Below, piece after piece: positions 37,636-47,849 of a stretch of DNA of 64,000 nucleotides (its first letter is position 1; every line of letters begins with the position of its first letter). Under the pieces are notes generated by a model. The model was given only the letters and a program-made list of their open reading frames with translations, did no database searches and was not told the DNA's origin. Source of the DNA: Flavobacterium davisii. Lineage in GTDB: Bacteria; Bacteroidota; Bacteroidia; Flavobacteriales; Flavobacteriaceae. Position numbers and translations under genes: made by a program. The stretch spans positions 3,072,501-3,136,500 of the forward strand of contig NZ_CP067378.1 of NCBI RefSeq assembly GCF_019565505.1. Reading direction: 5' to 3'.

Positions 37636-38453
37636 TTAATCTATATGCCACTTTCTTAATTTATTAAGCTCTTCTTGTTCTTTAATTTCTTCTATAGATA
37701 AAACTTTTAAAAAAGAAGGGTGTTGTTCTATAGCAAATTCAATTTTTTCTACGATAGACTCAATAGATTCGTTGTCATAATCTATTTGTAAAGGTTCTTT
37801 AATTGTAAAACTCTGTAGAATTCCTTTCTTTTTGGTTATCAGACCTTTTTGTCAAAAGATCTTCTAAAACCATCTATTACAATAGGAACAACAATAGGTT
37901 TGTATTCTTTTATAATATGGGCAGTTCCTTTTCTTACAGGTTTAAAGGATTTAGTGGTACCTTGAGGAAAAGTAATGACCCAACCATCATTCAAAGCAAT
38001 TTCAATATTTCGAAAATCAGATAAGTTAACTTGCTTTTGTTCGTGTTTTTCTAAATCTTTACCATCTGCTCGCCAAGTTCTTTCTACAGATATAGCACCT
38101 ACATAGGACATGATTTTAGTAAGCAAATTAGCATCTAGTGTTTCTTTAGCCCCTATGTAATAAAGATTTAATTTAGGTTTCCATAAGTACCAAATATTTT
38201 TTATATTGTTTTCACGTCCTTTTAAACTGGCATTAAAAACATGAAACATAGCCACCACATCAGCAAAATAAGTCTGATGATTGGATATAAATAATACATT
38301 CGTATTGGGTAAATTACGTATGATTTCTGATCCCTCAATGTTAAGTTGGTTAAATCCTCGGTACCTACGATGGGTACAAATTCCGAATAGAATAATAATC
38401 CATCTTTTAATAAATAATATATGTCCGAAAGGATTTCGTTTAAATAATCCCAT
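37636..38453 (-). CDS. PlsC-type 1-acyl-glycerol-3-phosphate acyltransferase (frameshifted)
   Basis: About 272 aa. The acyltransferase motif I NHQTYFAD (HxxxxD) and motif III FPQGTTKS are present, and so is the segment VVPIVIDGFRRSFD. One base is missing at CC 37844-37845 (coding strand GG). Beyond it the protein continues GLITKKKGILQSFTIKEPL and ends RKWHID at 37636, a C-terminal extension otherwise lost. It adds the second acyl chain to lysophosphatidate or acts on a related lipid. It runs divergently from nothing obvious; the Nudix gene lies just upstream on the same strand. Confidence 0.85.
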
Positions 38454-38493
38454 ATTTTTTTAATTTGGAGCAGGCAAATGTATGAAAAAAAAA

Positions 38494-39136
38494 TTATAAG
38501 ACTTTTTTTATGATATCTTTCAATTCGCTCATCATCATAGCCGTTGCTCCCCAAATGATATACCCATCTATTTTAAAAGCTGGAACCTCAATTTCATTTG
38601 CGTAAGAAGTGTTCATATTCAGATGAATAATATTATCATCATTTAAAAAATGTTGTAAGGGTAACTCTATTATATCACTAACTTCTTCTGGGTTTGGTTT
38701 GAATATAATTTCTTCATGACAAATCCCTAAAAAAGGCGAAACTAAATAATTACTAGGAGGAATATATACTTTTGTAAAAGATCTTATTACTTCTATTTGA
38801 TCCTTAGATACCCCAATTTCTTCAAAAGTTTCTCTTAAAGCAGTTTCTGATAAGTTTTTGTCAAATGGCTCGACTTTTCCACCGGGGAAAAGCTATTTGT
38901 GAAGAATGTACCCCCGAGGATATGCGTTTCTAACTATTAAAGCTAAGTGAGTTAAATGGTTTTTAGGATAAAATAACATCATAACAGCAGCTTTTCTAGA
39001 AAGAATGTTTTCTATATTTAGTCCTTCTAAAAGTTTGATTCGTTCTGGAGGAATCATTTTGGAATGTGACTTTATTGCGGGAAGTGTTTCTTTTGCTATT
39101 TTTGGAATGTATTTTAAAAAAATTGGAAAATTCCAT
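38494..39136 (-). CDS. CoA pyrophosphatase-like Nudix hydrolase (frameshifted)
   Basis: About 214 aa after repair of three indels: A7 at 39116-39122 (one surplus), C5 at 38911-38915 (one missing) and G4 at 38884-38887 (one surplus). The repaired protein starts MEFSNFLKYIPKIAKETLP. Its Nudix box, beginning FPGGKVEPFDKN and continuing TALRETFEEIGV, has the CoA-type spacing. Other matching segments are KAAVMMLFYPKNHLTHLALI and KVYIPPSNYLVSPFLGICHE. Members cleave CoA or its derivatives to phosphopantetheine and 3',5'-ADP. Because of the breaks it is easily missed. It is 40 nt upstream of the acyltransferase and probably in one operon with it. Confidence 0.8.
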
Positions 39137-39239
39137 TTGGATCTAGTTTTAATAATACTATATAATCAATCGTGTCGTAAATGGTGCTATATTTAATCTA
39201 CTAAAAATAAAACTATTTTTGGAGATATACAATTATTAA

Positions 39240-39694
39240 ATGTTTTTAACTATGTATAGTAAAGAAGAAAGTATACAAATAAAGAAAGAATTTTGGACAA
39301 AATTTGCAGAAGCCTATCCTAGAAAATGGTTATTGTACAACACAAAAATAAAAGATGTTAGTTTTAAATTCTTTATAGATAATAAAAAAGCACAAGTTTT
39401 ATTAGAAATAGAGCCTAGAGATGAAGAAAAGAGGAAAATATATTTTGAAAAGGTAGAATCTTTGAAAAATATATTATTAGAAGACTATTTACCAGAAGCC
39501 ATTTTTGAACGTAATTATTACCTTGAAAATGGGAAAGTGGTAAGCCGTATTTGGGTAGAACTCTTAGAAATTAGTATTAATAATAAGTCAACTTGGGATC
39601 GTGTTTTTGATTTTTTTATGAACAAATGGATGCTTTTGAACGATTTTTTTATGAAAATGAAGATTATATAAAAGATCTTGAAATTAATACATAA
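39240..39694 (+). CDS. DUF4268 domain protein (frameshifted)
   Basis: About 151 aa from ATG 39240; ATG 39252 (MYSKEESIQIKKEFWTKFAE) is an equally good start. It matches DUF4268, seen as a stand-alone protein in Bacteroidota and as a tail on some nuclease-like proteins: YPRKWLLYNTKIKDVSFKF and RIWVELLEISINNKSTW. One T is missing at 39611-39617. The true C-terminus continues YEQMDAFERFFYENEDYI and KDLEINT to 39694. The function is unknown. It is divergent from the Nudix gene across a 100-bp gap. Confidence 0.75.
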
Positions 39695-39707
39695 AAATAG
39701 AACGAAA

Positions 39708-39964
39708 GATGAGACTGTTTCAAAAGAGGTAATCTTGTCATCTAAGAGAAAGGAGGAATCATATAAAGTGAATAATACAACATGTACAAAAAAGAGTTTG
39801 ATTCTAGGACTCCTTTTTACGTAGCAGTGACAAGCTAAATGGTAATTTTTGAATAATTGTTCGATTAGAGGGAGAAATTATATGCTATTGATTATAAGAC
39901 TCCTCCTTGTGTTGGAATGATAAACGATGCGTTGATTTTTAAATTTTTAAAGAGCCTTTTTCTT
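39708..39964. repeat. Degenerate family A-like repeat region
   Basis: It starts GAGACTGTTTCAAAAGAGG and ends in ATTTTTAAAGAGCCTTTTT, with internal segments resembling the centre of family A (GAGGGAGAAATTATATGC). It may be two overlapping elements. No genes. Confidence 0.4.
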
Positions 39965-40143
39965 TAATCCATATTGCGTATTAAACCTCGTTTTGAAACA
40001 AAAAATCAATAAATTTAAATTTTTAAGGAAAATTTTAGAAGAAGAAATAGGATACTATTTTGAAGATTGACATTGAAGTACATGCTTGCTGTAATAGAGG
40101 GACTTCTCCATTCACTCCGCTCGAGTCTAATACGGAATAAGGT
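39965..40143. repeat. MITE-like repeat family B, copy
   Basis: The left part ATTGCGTATTAAACCTCG, then TTTTGAAACAAAA, and GAAAATTTTAGAAGAAGAAA match family B (type copy at 41761-41940). The right end GAGTCTAATACGGAAT mirrors the left. Non-coding. Confidence 0.6.
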
Positions 40144-40161
40144 TGAAAATAAAATATAAAC

Positions 40162-40326
40162 AGAAGGTGTCCTAAAAGTTGAAAATTTTGTTGCTTAATA
40201 TCGTTTAGTTAACTAAGAAATACTTGAACGAACTAGATGAAATTATTATCACGTTGCTTATAAGTATTTTATTCTGTTTATTTTCTAAACAAAAATTGAT
40301 ATGATATTACTTTTTGGACACCTTTT
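40162..40326. repeat. MITE-like repeat family A, copy 3
   Basis: Left AGAAGGTGTCCTAAAAGT, right (reverse complement) AAAAGGTGTCCAAAAAGTAA. The interior differs from copies 1 and 2. It lies just before the 3' end of purB (minus strand). Confidence 0.6.
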
Positions 40327-40346
40327 GGAAAAGTTTTGTTAAAAAA

Positions 40347-41690
40347 TTAAATCCCTAAATAATTACTAGGAGTAATAGCTTTAAGTTCATTTTTAATAGT
40401 ATCCGAAACGTTTAATGTATCAATAAAAGCGTGTATAGCGTTTTTATTAATAACAGTATTCGTTCGAGTAAGGTCTTTTAAGGCCTCGTAAGGATTAGGG
40501 TAGGCTTCTCTTCTAAGAATTGTTTGAATAGCTTCTGCCACAACAGCCCAGTTTTTTTCTAAATCCTCTGCAAATTTTTCTTCATTTAATAGTAATTTAT
40601 TGAGTCCTTTAAGTGTAGCTTCAAAAGCAATGAGAGAATGCCCTAAAGGAACACCTACATTTCTAAGAACCGTACTGTCTGTTAAATCACGTTGTAATCT
40701 TGAAATGGGTAATTTGGCAGATAAATGCTCAAAAATAGCATTAGCTATACCCAAATTACCTTCTGAATTTTCAAAATCAATAGGATTTACCTTATGAGGC
40801 ATAGCACTTGATCCAATTTCACCAGCTTTTATCTTTTGCTTAAAATAATCCATTGAAACATACGTCCAAATATCTCGATCCAAATCAATCAAAATTGTAT
40901 TGATTCTTTTTAAAGTATCAAAGAAAGCAGCCAAATGATCGTAATGTTCTATTTGTGTTGTAGGAAAGGAATGTTGTAAACCAAGTGTTTGCTCTACAAA
41001 ATAAGATCCAAAAGCCTTCCAATCATGGTTAGGATAGGCAATTTTATGAGCATTGTAATTACCTGTAGCGCCTCCAAATTTAGCTGCGAAAGGAATCTTA
41101 TATAATAATTTCAATTGTTCTTCTAAACGTTGAACAAAAACAAAGATTTCTTTTCCTAAACGAGTAGGAGAGGCAGGTTGTCCATGTGTACGAGCAAGCA
41201 TAGCTACGTCTTTCCATTCTATTGCTAATTCTTTTAATTTTTCAATAATACGAGTTAGACTTGGTAAATAAACTTGTTCAAAAGCATCTTTTGTAGAAAG
41301 AGGAATAGCAGTATTGTTAATATCTTGTGACGTAAGCCCAAAATGAATGAACTCTTTATATTGTTCTAATCCCAATCTGTCAAATTGTTCTTTTATAAAG
41401 TATTCAACAGCCTTTACATCATGATTAGTTGTTTTTTCAGTGTTTTTTATCCATAATGCGTCGTCAGTTGAAAAATTTTGATAAATTTTTCGTAATGCAG
41501 AAAAAGTAGTATTTGAAATATCTTTAAGCTGTGGTATACCTGCTTCAACGAGTGCTATAAAATATTCAACTTCTATTAAAACACGGTATTTAATTAAGGC
41601 TTCTTCTGAAAAAAATGGAGAAAGACCAATCGTTTTATTTCTATAACGACCATCAATAGGTGATATAGCATTTAATTCTGTTAACTGCAT
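40347..41690 (-). CDS. purB: Adenylosuccinate lyase
   Basis: 447 aa, full length. The fumarase/aspartase superfamily signature SSAMPHKVNPIDFENSEGN is present, with TSQDINNTAIPL and ARTHGQPASPTRLGKE. It catalyses two purine steps: SAICAR to AICAR, and adenylosuccinate to AMP. A TATATTTG -7 box (minus strand, 41714-41721) lies about 25 nt before the start. It is monocistronic, with repeat-filled gaps on both sides. Confidence 0.95.
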   Translation of the reverse strand: MQLTELNAISPIDGRYRNKTIGLSPFFSEEALIKYRVLIEVEYFIALVEAGIPQLKDISNTTFSALRKIYQNFSTDDALWIKNTEKTTNHDVKAVEYFIKEQFDRLGLEQYKEFIHFGLTSQDINNTAIPLSTKDAFEQVYLPSLTRIIEKLKELAIEWKDVAMLARTHGQPASPTRLGKEIFVFVQRLEEQLKLLYKIPFAAKFGGATGNYNAHKIAYPNHDWKAFGSYFVEQTLGLQHSFPTTQIEHYDHLAAFFDTLKRINTILIDLDRDIWTYVSMDYFKQKIKAGEIGSSAMPHKVNPIDFENSEGNLGIANAIFEHLSAKLPISRLQRDLTDSTVLRNVGVPLGHSLIAFEATLKGLNKLLLNEEKFAEDLEKNWAVVAEAIQTILRREAYPNPYEALKDLTRTNTVINKNAIHAFIDTLNVSDTIKNELKAITPSNYLGI

Positions 41691-41760
41691 TTTGTGTGTT
41701 GTTTTAAAAAGAACAAATATAGTTAGAATTCTTTTTTTAGATAAAGCATATTTTCTTTTT

Positions 41761-41940
41761 TTAACCCAGATTCCGCATTAGACTTCATTGTGAAACAAAA
41801 TTTTTCAATAAATTCAAGTGCTCACGGAAAATTTTAGAAGAAGAAATAGTGAACTATTTTGATGATTGAAATTTGAGTACGTGCTTGAATTTGAAGAAAA
41901 ATAAAGTTGAATAGATTTCTAATGCTGAATCTGGGTTTAA
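41761..41940. repeat. MITE-like repeat family B, type copy
   Basis: 180 bp with inverted ends: left TTAACCCAGATTCCGCATTA, right (reverse complement) TTAAACCCAGATTCAGCATT. The interior includes AAGTGCTCACGGAAAATT and GAATAGATTTCTAATGC. It is highly similar to 55391-55564. No coding potential. Confidence 0.75.
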
Positions 41941-42124
41941 CTATTAGACTTCGTTGTAAAACAAAATTCATACAAATTCAAGTATTCACGAAAAATTTAA
42001 AAAGTAATAGCAGACACTTTTTATAATTAAAATTAGTCTATGTATTCGAATTGTAAGGAAATAAAGAAAAACAGATTTTACTTCGCTAATTCATTTCGAG
42101 TCTAATGCGGAATTTAGACTAAAT
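41941..42124. repeat. MITE-like repeat family B, degenerate copy in tandem
   Basis: It directly follows the type copy: ATTAGACTTCGTTGTAAAAC at the left and GAGTCTAATGCGGAAT at the right. The interior is more divergent. The next 300 bp (to 42422) show no gene or clear structure. Confidence 0.55.
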
Positions 42125-42422
42125 TTAGAATGCTAAGATTGTAAGAATAGGAAATAAACTATTATTTTCTCCTTTTGATTGTATACTTAATGTCAATAAA
42201 AATTTGAATAAAGTTAAAAGGGGATTATATATATTGTTATTATAGATGCAATAAGAAAGATTTAAGAGACTGCTTTTTATAGTATTAGAAATAAAAAGGA
42301 TTTTGTTTTTTGATCTTAATATAGATTGTATAAAAGGTCGTAACTTTATCTATCTTCATCACAAAGTTTATCACATAATCTGGACTAAAAGTAGAGAAAG
42401 AATAGTAAATATTGGTAATGTT

Positions 42423-42546
42423 AGAAGGCTGTCTAAAAGTCAGTAATCTTATAATATAGATCAAAAAATGATAAAATTATAACATTCTTTCTGGCGTTGG
42501 AACGACAAACTAAATGTTGATTTTCTACTTTTTGTACAGCCTTTTT
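42423..42546. repeat. MITE-like repeat family A, copy 4
   Basis: 124 bp with ends AGAAGGCTGTCTAAAAGT and (reverse complement) AAAAGGCTGTACAAAAAGT. It ends 17 nt before the lgt stop, so it may also act as the lgt terminator. Confidence 0.6.
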
Positions 42547-42562
42547 AAAATTTTAATAGCAA

Positions 42563-43479
42563 TTATTTTTTAGAAGCTTTGGTTACTAGGTAAATACCTA
42601 TAAGAATGAAAGGAACACTCAACCATTGACCAGTACTCATAATACCTAATATATTTTCAAAACCGCCTTGACTTTCTTTAACAGATTCCACAATGATTCG
42701 TATAGTAAATAAAGTAATTAAAAAGGTACCAAATAATAAGCCCTGTTTGTTTCTAGCATCTGTTTTCCAGTACATGTAAAATAGCAAGGCAAAGACAAAA
42801 ATATAGCCAAAAGCTTCGTACAATTGTGAAGGATGTTTAGCAGGAATACTTTCTATTAAAGAAGCATATTTAGGGTTTGTGGTTAGTTCTGTATAGGCTT
42901 CTCTGTAATTTGTGATGCCAGTAGAGCTAATAGCTTCATTTTTAGAAATGGCATCTTGCACAAACTTTATTCCAAATATAGATTGAGTTTGATCACCCAC
43001 AATTTCTGAATTAAAAAAGTTGCCTAATCGAACAAATACTGCTCCGCTTGCTACAGGTATTACGATTCTGTCTAATACCCATAAAAAGGCCTTTTGATGA
43101 TATTTTTAGAATAAAAATACATGCAAGCAATTACAGATATAGCAGCTCCATGGCTGGCTAATCCTTGAAAACCAGTAAATTCAAATTCAGGGCTAAAACG
43201 AAAAGGTAATAATATTTCTTCTAAATGGTTTTTGTAATAACTCCAGTCATAAAAGAAAACATGTCCTAAGCGGGCTCCTAGTAAAACAGAAACTACCATC
43301 CAAATAAAAAGAGAATCTAATTTTTCAATTGATTCACCTTCTCTTATAAAGATTTTTTTCATAATGGCAATTCCTAAAGAAAATGCAATTACAAACATTA
43401 AACTATAAAAACGGATTGTAAAATTGCCTATTGAAATGCCATCTACTGGATTCCAAATAATAGCTAATAAGTGATTCAT
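42563..43479 (-). CDS. lgt: Prolipoprotein diacylglyceryl transferase (frameshifted)
   Basis: About 306 aa, an inner-membrane enzyme with several membrane segments (FTIRFYSLMFVIAFSLGIAI and others). The Lgt signature is visible in LGARLGHVFFYDW and in the Lgt-type HPSQLYEAFGYIF. It transfers diacylglycerol from phosphatidylglycerol to the lipobox cysteine of prolipoproteins, so it serves the many lipoproteins in this window. One base is missing at T4 43092-43095. The joined middle reads AFLWVLDRIVIPVASGAVF. Lgt is usually essential, which argues for a sequence error. Confidence 0.92.
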
Positions 43480-43559
43480 AAGTTATTTTTTCAAGTCAAT
43501 CAAAAGTAGAATTATAAAAATAGAAATCCAAATCTACTATAAAAATAGTTTTGATTTAA

Positions 43560-45301
43560 ATGCTAGAATCATATTTAGAAAACTTTTGTCTTTATCGTTT
43601 TTTAGATGCTTTAACCTATCTTTGTCCCATGCAAAATTTAATGTTTTTTCAGTCCTTTAAGAGGGATATATCAAGTATAATATTACCTAAAAAGTTTACA
43701 TTTCCATTCTATTATGATCCACACGAGTTAAGCATAATAGCTAGTCAAGAACTGCAAACATATTTAGAAAATCAAAATGATTTTGAACATAATTTTGGTT
43801 TAAAAGAAGGACAAGAGGGACTTGTTATAGGTAAAATGTTTGGTGTTTTGGTATGTCAAAATTTAGCAGGAGAAATAGGGTATTTATGGGCATTTTCAGG
43901 TAAATTAGCAGAACAAAATCAACTTAATTATTTCGTTCCTACTGTATATGATATGTTAGATGCTTCAAGTTTTTATAAAGAAGAAGAAGCTAAGATTAAT
44001 GAGTTGAATGAACAGATTAATTTAGCAGAAACAAAATTTGATTATCTTGAATCATTGTCTCTTTTAAAACAAATAAATGAAGAAGCAGAAAAAGATATTC
44101 AAAAGCAAAAGCAATACATAAAAGAGCAAAAAAGTAAACGAGAGGATTTGCGCAATCAAGCTTTACTTACAATGACCAAAGAGGAACAAGGATTGTATTT
44201 TATACAGTTGAGTGAACAGAGTAAAAATGAAGCCATTTTATTAAAGAAAATGACAAAATATTGGAATTTTAAAAAGAGGAAGCAAAAGAAAAAAAACAAT
44301 ATTTTGAAAATCAAATTTTATTATTAAAAGAACAACGAAAAAAATTATCAGCTCAAACACAACAACGATTATTTGCAGAATATTCTTTTTTAAATCGATT
44401 TGGAAAAACAAAAAGTATAGGCGAAATTTTTAATAATAATCCTCCTGCTGGTGCGGGGGAGTGTGCCGCACCTAAGTTATTACATTATGCTTTTAAAAAG
44501 CAGTTAAAGCCTTTATGTATGGCTGAATTTTGGTGGGGACAATCGCCTAAGAGTGAGGTACGAAAGCACAAACAGTTTTATCCTGCATGCAAAGGAAAAT
44601 GCGAACCTATTTTATTAGGGCACATGTTAGAGGGGCTTGAAATAGATGAAAATCCATTTTATAATAATCCAGCAGAAGGAAAAGATATTAAAATTATATA
44701 CGAAGATGATTATATGTTGGCAATTAATAAACCAGCAGAATTTTTGTCCGTACCGGGTAAACTAGTGTCAGATTCTGTATATGAACGAATTAAAAAAAAA
44801 TACCCAAAAGCTACAGGGCCTCTAGTTGTTCATCGTTTAGATATGTCAACTTCAGGAATTATGTTAATAGCTAAAACAGAAGAAATTTATATAGCATTAC
44901 AAAGTCAATTTATTAAGCGAACAGTAAAAAAATGTTATGAAGCCATTTTAGATGGTTTGCTTAATAGTGATAGCGGATTCATAGATTTACCATTACGAGT
45001 AGATCTAGAAGATCGTCCAAGACAAATGGTTTGTTATGAACATGGTAAGCCAGCCCAAACCAGTTGGGAAAAAATTTCAGTTCAAAATAATAAAACAAGA
45101 GTGAACTTTTATCCAATAACAGGACGTACCCATCAGTTAAGAGTACATGCCTCACATCCTTCAGGGTTAAATACAGCAATAGTAGGTGATGATTTATACG
45201 GTAAGAAAGCGGATCGTTTGTACTTGCATGCTAAATCTATAACTTTTGTGCATCCGATAACTCTTAACAGTTTAACTATAGAAACAGAAGCAGATTTTTA
45301 A
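43560..45301 (+). CDS. RluA-type pseudouridine synthase with long N-terminal region (frameshifted)
   Basis: About 581 aa once A5 44271-44275 is extended by one. The catalytic domain is C-terminal (about residue 380 on). It has IIYEDDYMLAINKPAEFLSV, the catalytic-Asp motif VVHRLDMSTSGIML, and TGRTHQLRVHASHPSG. The N-terminal 380 residues are unusual. They contain EGLVIGKMFGVLVCQN, then a long charged coiled coil, then a small cysteine-bearing stretch (YPACKGKCEPILLGHML). It modifies uridines in rRNA or tRNA; the target cannot be deduced. Divergent from lgt. Confidence 0.85.
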
Positions 45302-45393
45302 TTTATATTTTATAGTGGTTGAAAAAGATAAGAAAAATAATAAATCAATATTTAGTTTTAGAATAGTAACATTTTTATAATCAGTATTATAGG

Positions 45394-45457
45394 AATTTCG
45401 TTATTTAGTTCCTTCGTTCGAGCTAACCAAAACTAGGAACAAAGGAACTAAATGAAA
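45394..45457. terminator. Bidirectional stem-loop between convergent genes
   Basis: TTTAGTTCCTTCGTTC pairs with GAACAAAGGAACTAAA (one mismatch) between the convergent pseudouridine synthase and glutaminyl cyclase genes. A strong U-run is lacking, so terminator function is an inference. Confidence 0.5.
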
Positions 45458-45502
45458 TTAAATGATACGAATGAAAACATTTTGTAAAATGAATGAAAAC
45501 AG

Positions 45503-46570
45503 CTACTCTATGATTTTGATTTCAAATATTTTATCCCAATTTTTGCCCGTAACAAATAAAGTTTTGTTACTCGAATTATAAGCTATACCATTTAATACAT
45601 CCAAATCAGGATGTTGCGTTACTTTTGTTTTTAATTCACTTAAGTCGATTACCGATTCTACAGCACCTGATACAGGGTTAATAATAACAATAGCATCTTT
45701 TTGGTAAACATTAGCGTATATCTTGCCATTTATCCATTCTAACTCGTTAATAGCAGGTACTTTTGTACTATTAGTATATACATTGATATGATCTACTTCT
45801 TTAAAAGTATTAGGATTTATAATGCTAATTCTTTCAGAACTATCAGTCATATAAAAATTTTTGCCATCTGTGGTTAATCCCCATCCCTCCATTTTTTTAA
45901 AATATTGGAAAGTTTTTTCTTTTTTAAATGTATTAGCATCATACACGTATCCCTCATTATTTAACCAAGTTAATTGGTAAATTTTATTATTTAAAAAAGT
46001 AATACCTTCTCCAAAAATAGATTCAGGTAACTCTATTTTTTGAATAACTTTCCCTGTTTTATAATCTGTTTTTCGAAGACTAGAAATTCCTTTTTGACCA
46101 GTAGATACACCTGAGCCGTTACCTGTGCCTTCATATAAAAAACCTTTGTAAAACTCTAATCCTTGTGTATAAGCCTTTAAATCATGAGGATAAGTAGCAA
46201 TTAACTGATATTTTAAAAGTTTAGGCTCTTCTTTTGAAACTAATTCTACTCTAGATGTTAATTCTTGTACATCTCCTTCGTAATATACAATAGCTTTTAG
46301 GTTTTGATAACCTAATTTTGCTTCATTTAAGATATATTTAAAGGTGTTATTTCCTTTTGTTGATCCAATTCTTTTTTCGTTGCTAAAAAAAGAAACAGAA
46401 TCAATATTCTTTTCATTTTTATTGGTTATAATGATGGGAATTTCATCACCTGGGTGATAAAGAGCTTTAAATTGCGACTCATCAATAGAAAATAAATTTT
46501 TTTTATCACCTTCGCAACCAGTTCCTATTACTAGTAATGATATGATTGTTAGTAAGTTATATTTTTTCAT
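45503..46570 (-). CDS. Glutaminyl-peptide cyclotransferase lipoprotein
   Basis: 355 aa from ATG 46570 (MKKYNLLTIISLLVIGTGCE), which gives a lipobox cysteine at residue 19; an in-frame ATG 30 nt upstream adds only unlikely residues. After an Ig-like linker, the beta-propeller domain is of the bacterial/plant glutamine cyclotransferase type: ATYPHDLKAYTQGLEFYKG, LYEGTGNGSG, EGWGLTTDGKNFYMTDSS and INELEWINGKIYANVY. It converts N-terminal Gln to pyroglutamate on exported peptides, which protects them from aminopeptidases. It is likely anchored in the periplasm or outer membrane. Confidence 0.9.
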   Translation of the reverse strand: MKKYNLLTIISLLVIGTGCEGDKKNLFSIDESQFKALYHPGDEIPIIITNKNEKNIDSVSFFSNEKRIGSTKGNNTFKYILNEAKLGYQNLKAIVYYEGDVQELTSRVELVSKEEPKLLKYQLIATYPHDLKAYTQGLEFYKGFLYEGTGNGSGVSTGQKGISSLRKTDYKTGKVIQKIELPESIFGEGITFLNNKIYQLTWLNNEGYVYDANTFKKEKTFQYFKKMEGWGLTTDGKNFYMTDSSERISIINPNTFKEVDHINVYTNSTKVPAINELEWINGKIYANVYQKDAIVIINPVSGAVESVIDLSELKTKVTQHPDLDVLNGIAYNSSNKTLFVTGKNWDKIFEIKIIE

Positions 46571-46625
46571 TGTATGTTTTTTTTCAATGACAATATACAA
46601 AAGGTATTTTGTTTCTCAAAAATGC

Positions 46626-46655
46626 TTGCAAAAATATAAAAAGGTTGTATATTTG
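46626..46655 (+). promoter_or_regulatory. Promoter of the SRP RNA gene
   Basis: TTG (46626-46628), exactly 19 nt, TATATTTG (46648-46655), followed a few bases later by the RNA 5' end. It is a near-ideal Bacteroidota promoter and confirms the phylum. Confidence 0.85.
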
Positions 46656-46659
46656 CAAC

Positions 46660-46757
46660 GGCAAGTCCTACACGACCAGCTCCTGCAAACTCCTCCGGGG
46701 TGGGAACGCAGCAAAGGTAAGCGGTTGTAGCGGTGCGATGTAGGTCGCTTGCCTTTT
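46660..46757 (+). ncRNA. ffs: Signal recognition particle RNA, small bacterial type (4.5S)
   Basis: About 97 nt. The terminal stem GGCAAG/CTTGCC is present. The conserved apical domain shows the 5' strand CTCCTCCGGGGTGGGAACGC and the 3' strand with GCAGCAAAGGTAAGCGG. The RNA pairs with Ffh to target nascent membrane proteins. Its end runs into TTTTTG. It falls between the glutaminyl cyclase and the epimerase genes. Confidence 0.93.
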
Positions 46758-46782
46758 TGACCAGAAAATGTTTACACTATAT

Positions 46783-46807
46783 AATCCCGATTTATTCGGG
46801 ATTTTTT
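46783..46807 (+). terminator. Terminator after the SRP RNA
   Basis: AATCCCGA, loop TTTAT, TCGGGATT, then TTTT. It lies 22 nt upstream of the epimerase start, insulating that gene from SRP RNA transcription. Confidence 0.85.
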
Positions 46808-46829
46808 ATTTTAGACAAAATTTTACTGC

Positions 46830-47822
46830 ATGCAATTAACTTGGCAAAAGATTAAATTACCGTTAAAAGAAACTTTTTCTATAGCTTATGGGAATTATTC
46901 TTATAGAAATGCTTTGATTGTAGTTTTAAAAAAATCGAATACTACAGGGTATGGAGAATGTACCGAAATAGATTATTATCAAATTAAAATTGAAAATTTA
47001 ATCGAAGAACTGAAAAAGATAAAAACTATTGTTGAAACTCAAAAAATAGTTCATCCTCTCGCGTTTTATGAGATAATTTCTAAGTCTTCTCTTTCTGCTT
47101 TTGTTTGTTCCGCTTTAGATTGTGCTTATTGGGATTTGTACGGGAAACTCGAAAAAAAAAGTTTTTTAGAGTTAAATAAGATAAAATCTGATGTCATACC
47201 CGAATCTTCTATTACAATTAGTGTGGATTCATTAAAAAATCAACAAGCAAAAATAAATGCGTCTTCTTGGAATAATTTTAAAGTGAAATGCAAAGGGTTG
47301 GAAAGAGAAACTCTTTATTTGTTATCTCAAATGAAAAAAAGTATAGCTATTGACTCAAATGGGAGTTTTACAAAAGAAGATTGTGAATGGTTGGAAAAAC
47401 AAGAGTTTATTTCTGAGTTTGTTTATTTGGAACAACCTATGAAAGTTGGGCAATATAATATTTTGAATAGGCTAGGTAAGGCTAATTGGATGGCAGATGA
47501 AGATTTTCAAGATAGTTTGGATTTAAAACAATTAGAAGAACATTATAAAAGTATAAATATAAAGTTGGTTAAATGTGGAGGTTTAACTCCTGCTCTGAAA
47601 ATTATTACAGAAGCTAGGAAAAGACAGTACAAGATAATGATAGGTTGTATGACAGAGTCCACCGTTGGTATTTCTGCTGGTGCAGTATTAGCTCCTTTAG
47701 TGGATTATGTAGATTTAGATGGTGCTAATTTGTTAGCATCGGATATAGCTCATGGGTCAGAAGTAATAATGGGTAAGGTTGTTTTGAGCGAGTGTCCTGG
47801 TTTAGGTATATCAATTAGATAA
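46830..47822 (+). CDS. Dipeptide epimerase (L-Ala-D/L-Glu epimerase type)
   Basis: 330 aa, enolase superfamily, muconate-lactonizing subgroup. The KxK motif is at Lys151 and Lys153 (NFKVKCKG). Metal ligands are Asp175 (IDSNGS), Glu201 (YLEQP) and Asp223-Asp225 (MADED). The second catalytic Lys is in INIKLVKCGG, and DLDGANLL is the DxD substrate motif of dipeptide epimerases. It probably epimerises L-Ala-D-Glu released from murein turnover. It lies 27 nt before the SDR gene. An o-succinylbenzoate synthase role is less likely because of the DxD motif. Confidence 0.85.
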   Translation: MQLTWQKIKLPLKETFSIAYGNYSYRNALIVVLKKSNTTGYGECTEIDYYQIKIENLIEELKKIKTIVETQKIVHPLAFYEIISKSSLSAFVCSALDCAYWDLYGKLEKKSFLELNKIKSDVIPESSITISVDSLKNQQAKINASSWNNFKVKCKGLERETLYLLSQMKKSIAIDSNGSFTKEDCEWLEKQEFISEFVYLEQPMKVGQYNILNRLGKANWMADEDFQDSLDLKQLEEHYKSINIKLVKCGGLTPALKIITEARKRQYKIMIGCMTESTVGISAGAVLAPLVDYVDLDGANLLASDIAHGSEVIMGKVVLSECPGLGISIR

Positions 47823-47849
47823 AGAATAGAAAAAAGGGAGATAAAAATA

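Noticed and set aside
40600..40797. Plus-strand frame opposite purB
   Set aside because: Shadow of the conserved purB coding strand.
39695..42562. CRISPR array in the repeat-rich gaps
   Set aside because: Repeats are 120-180 bp, dispersed and divergent, without regular short repeats and unique spacers; no cas genes.
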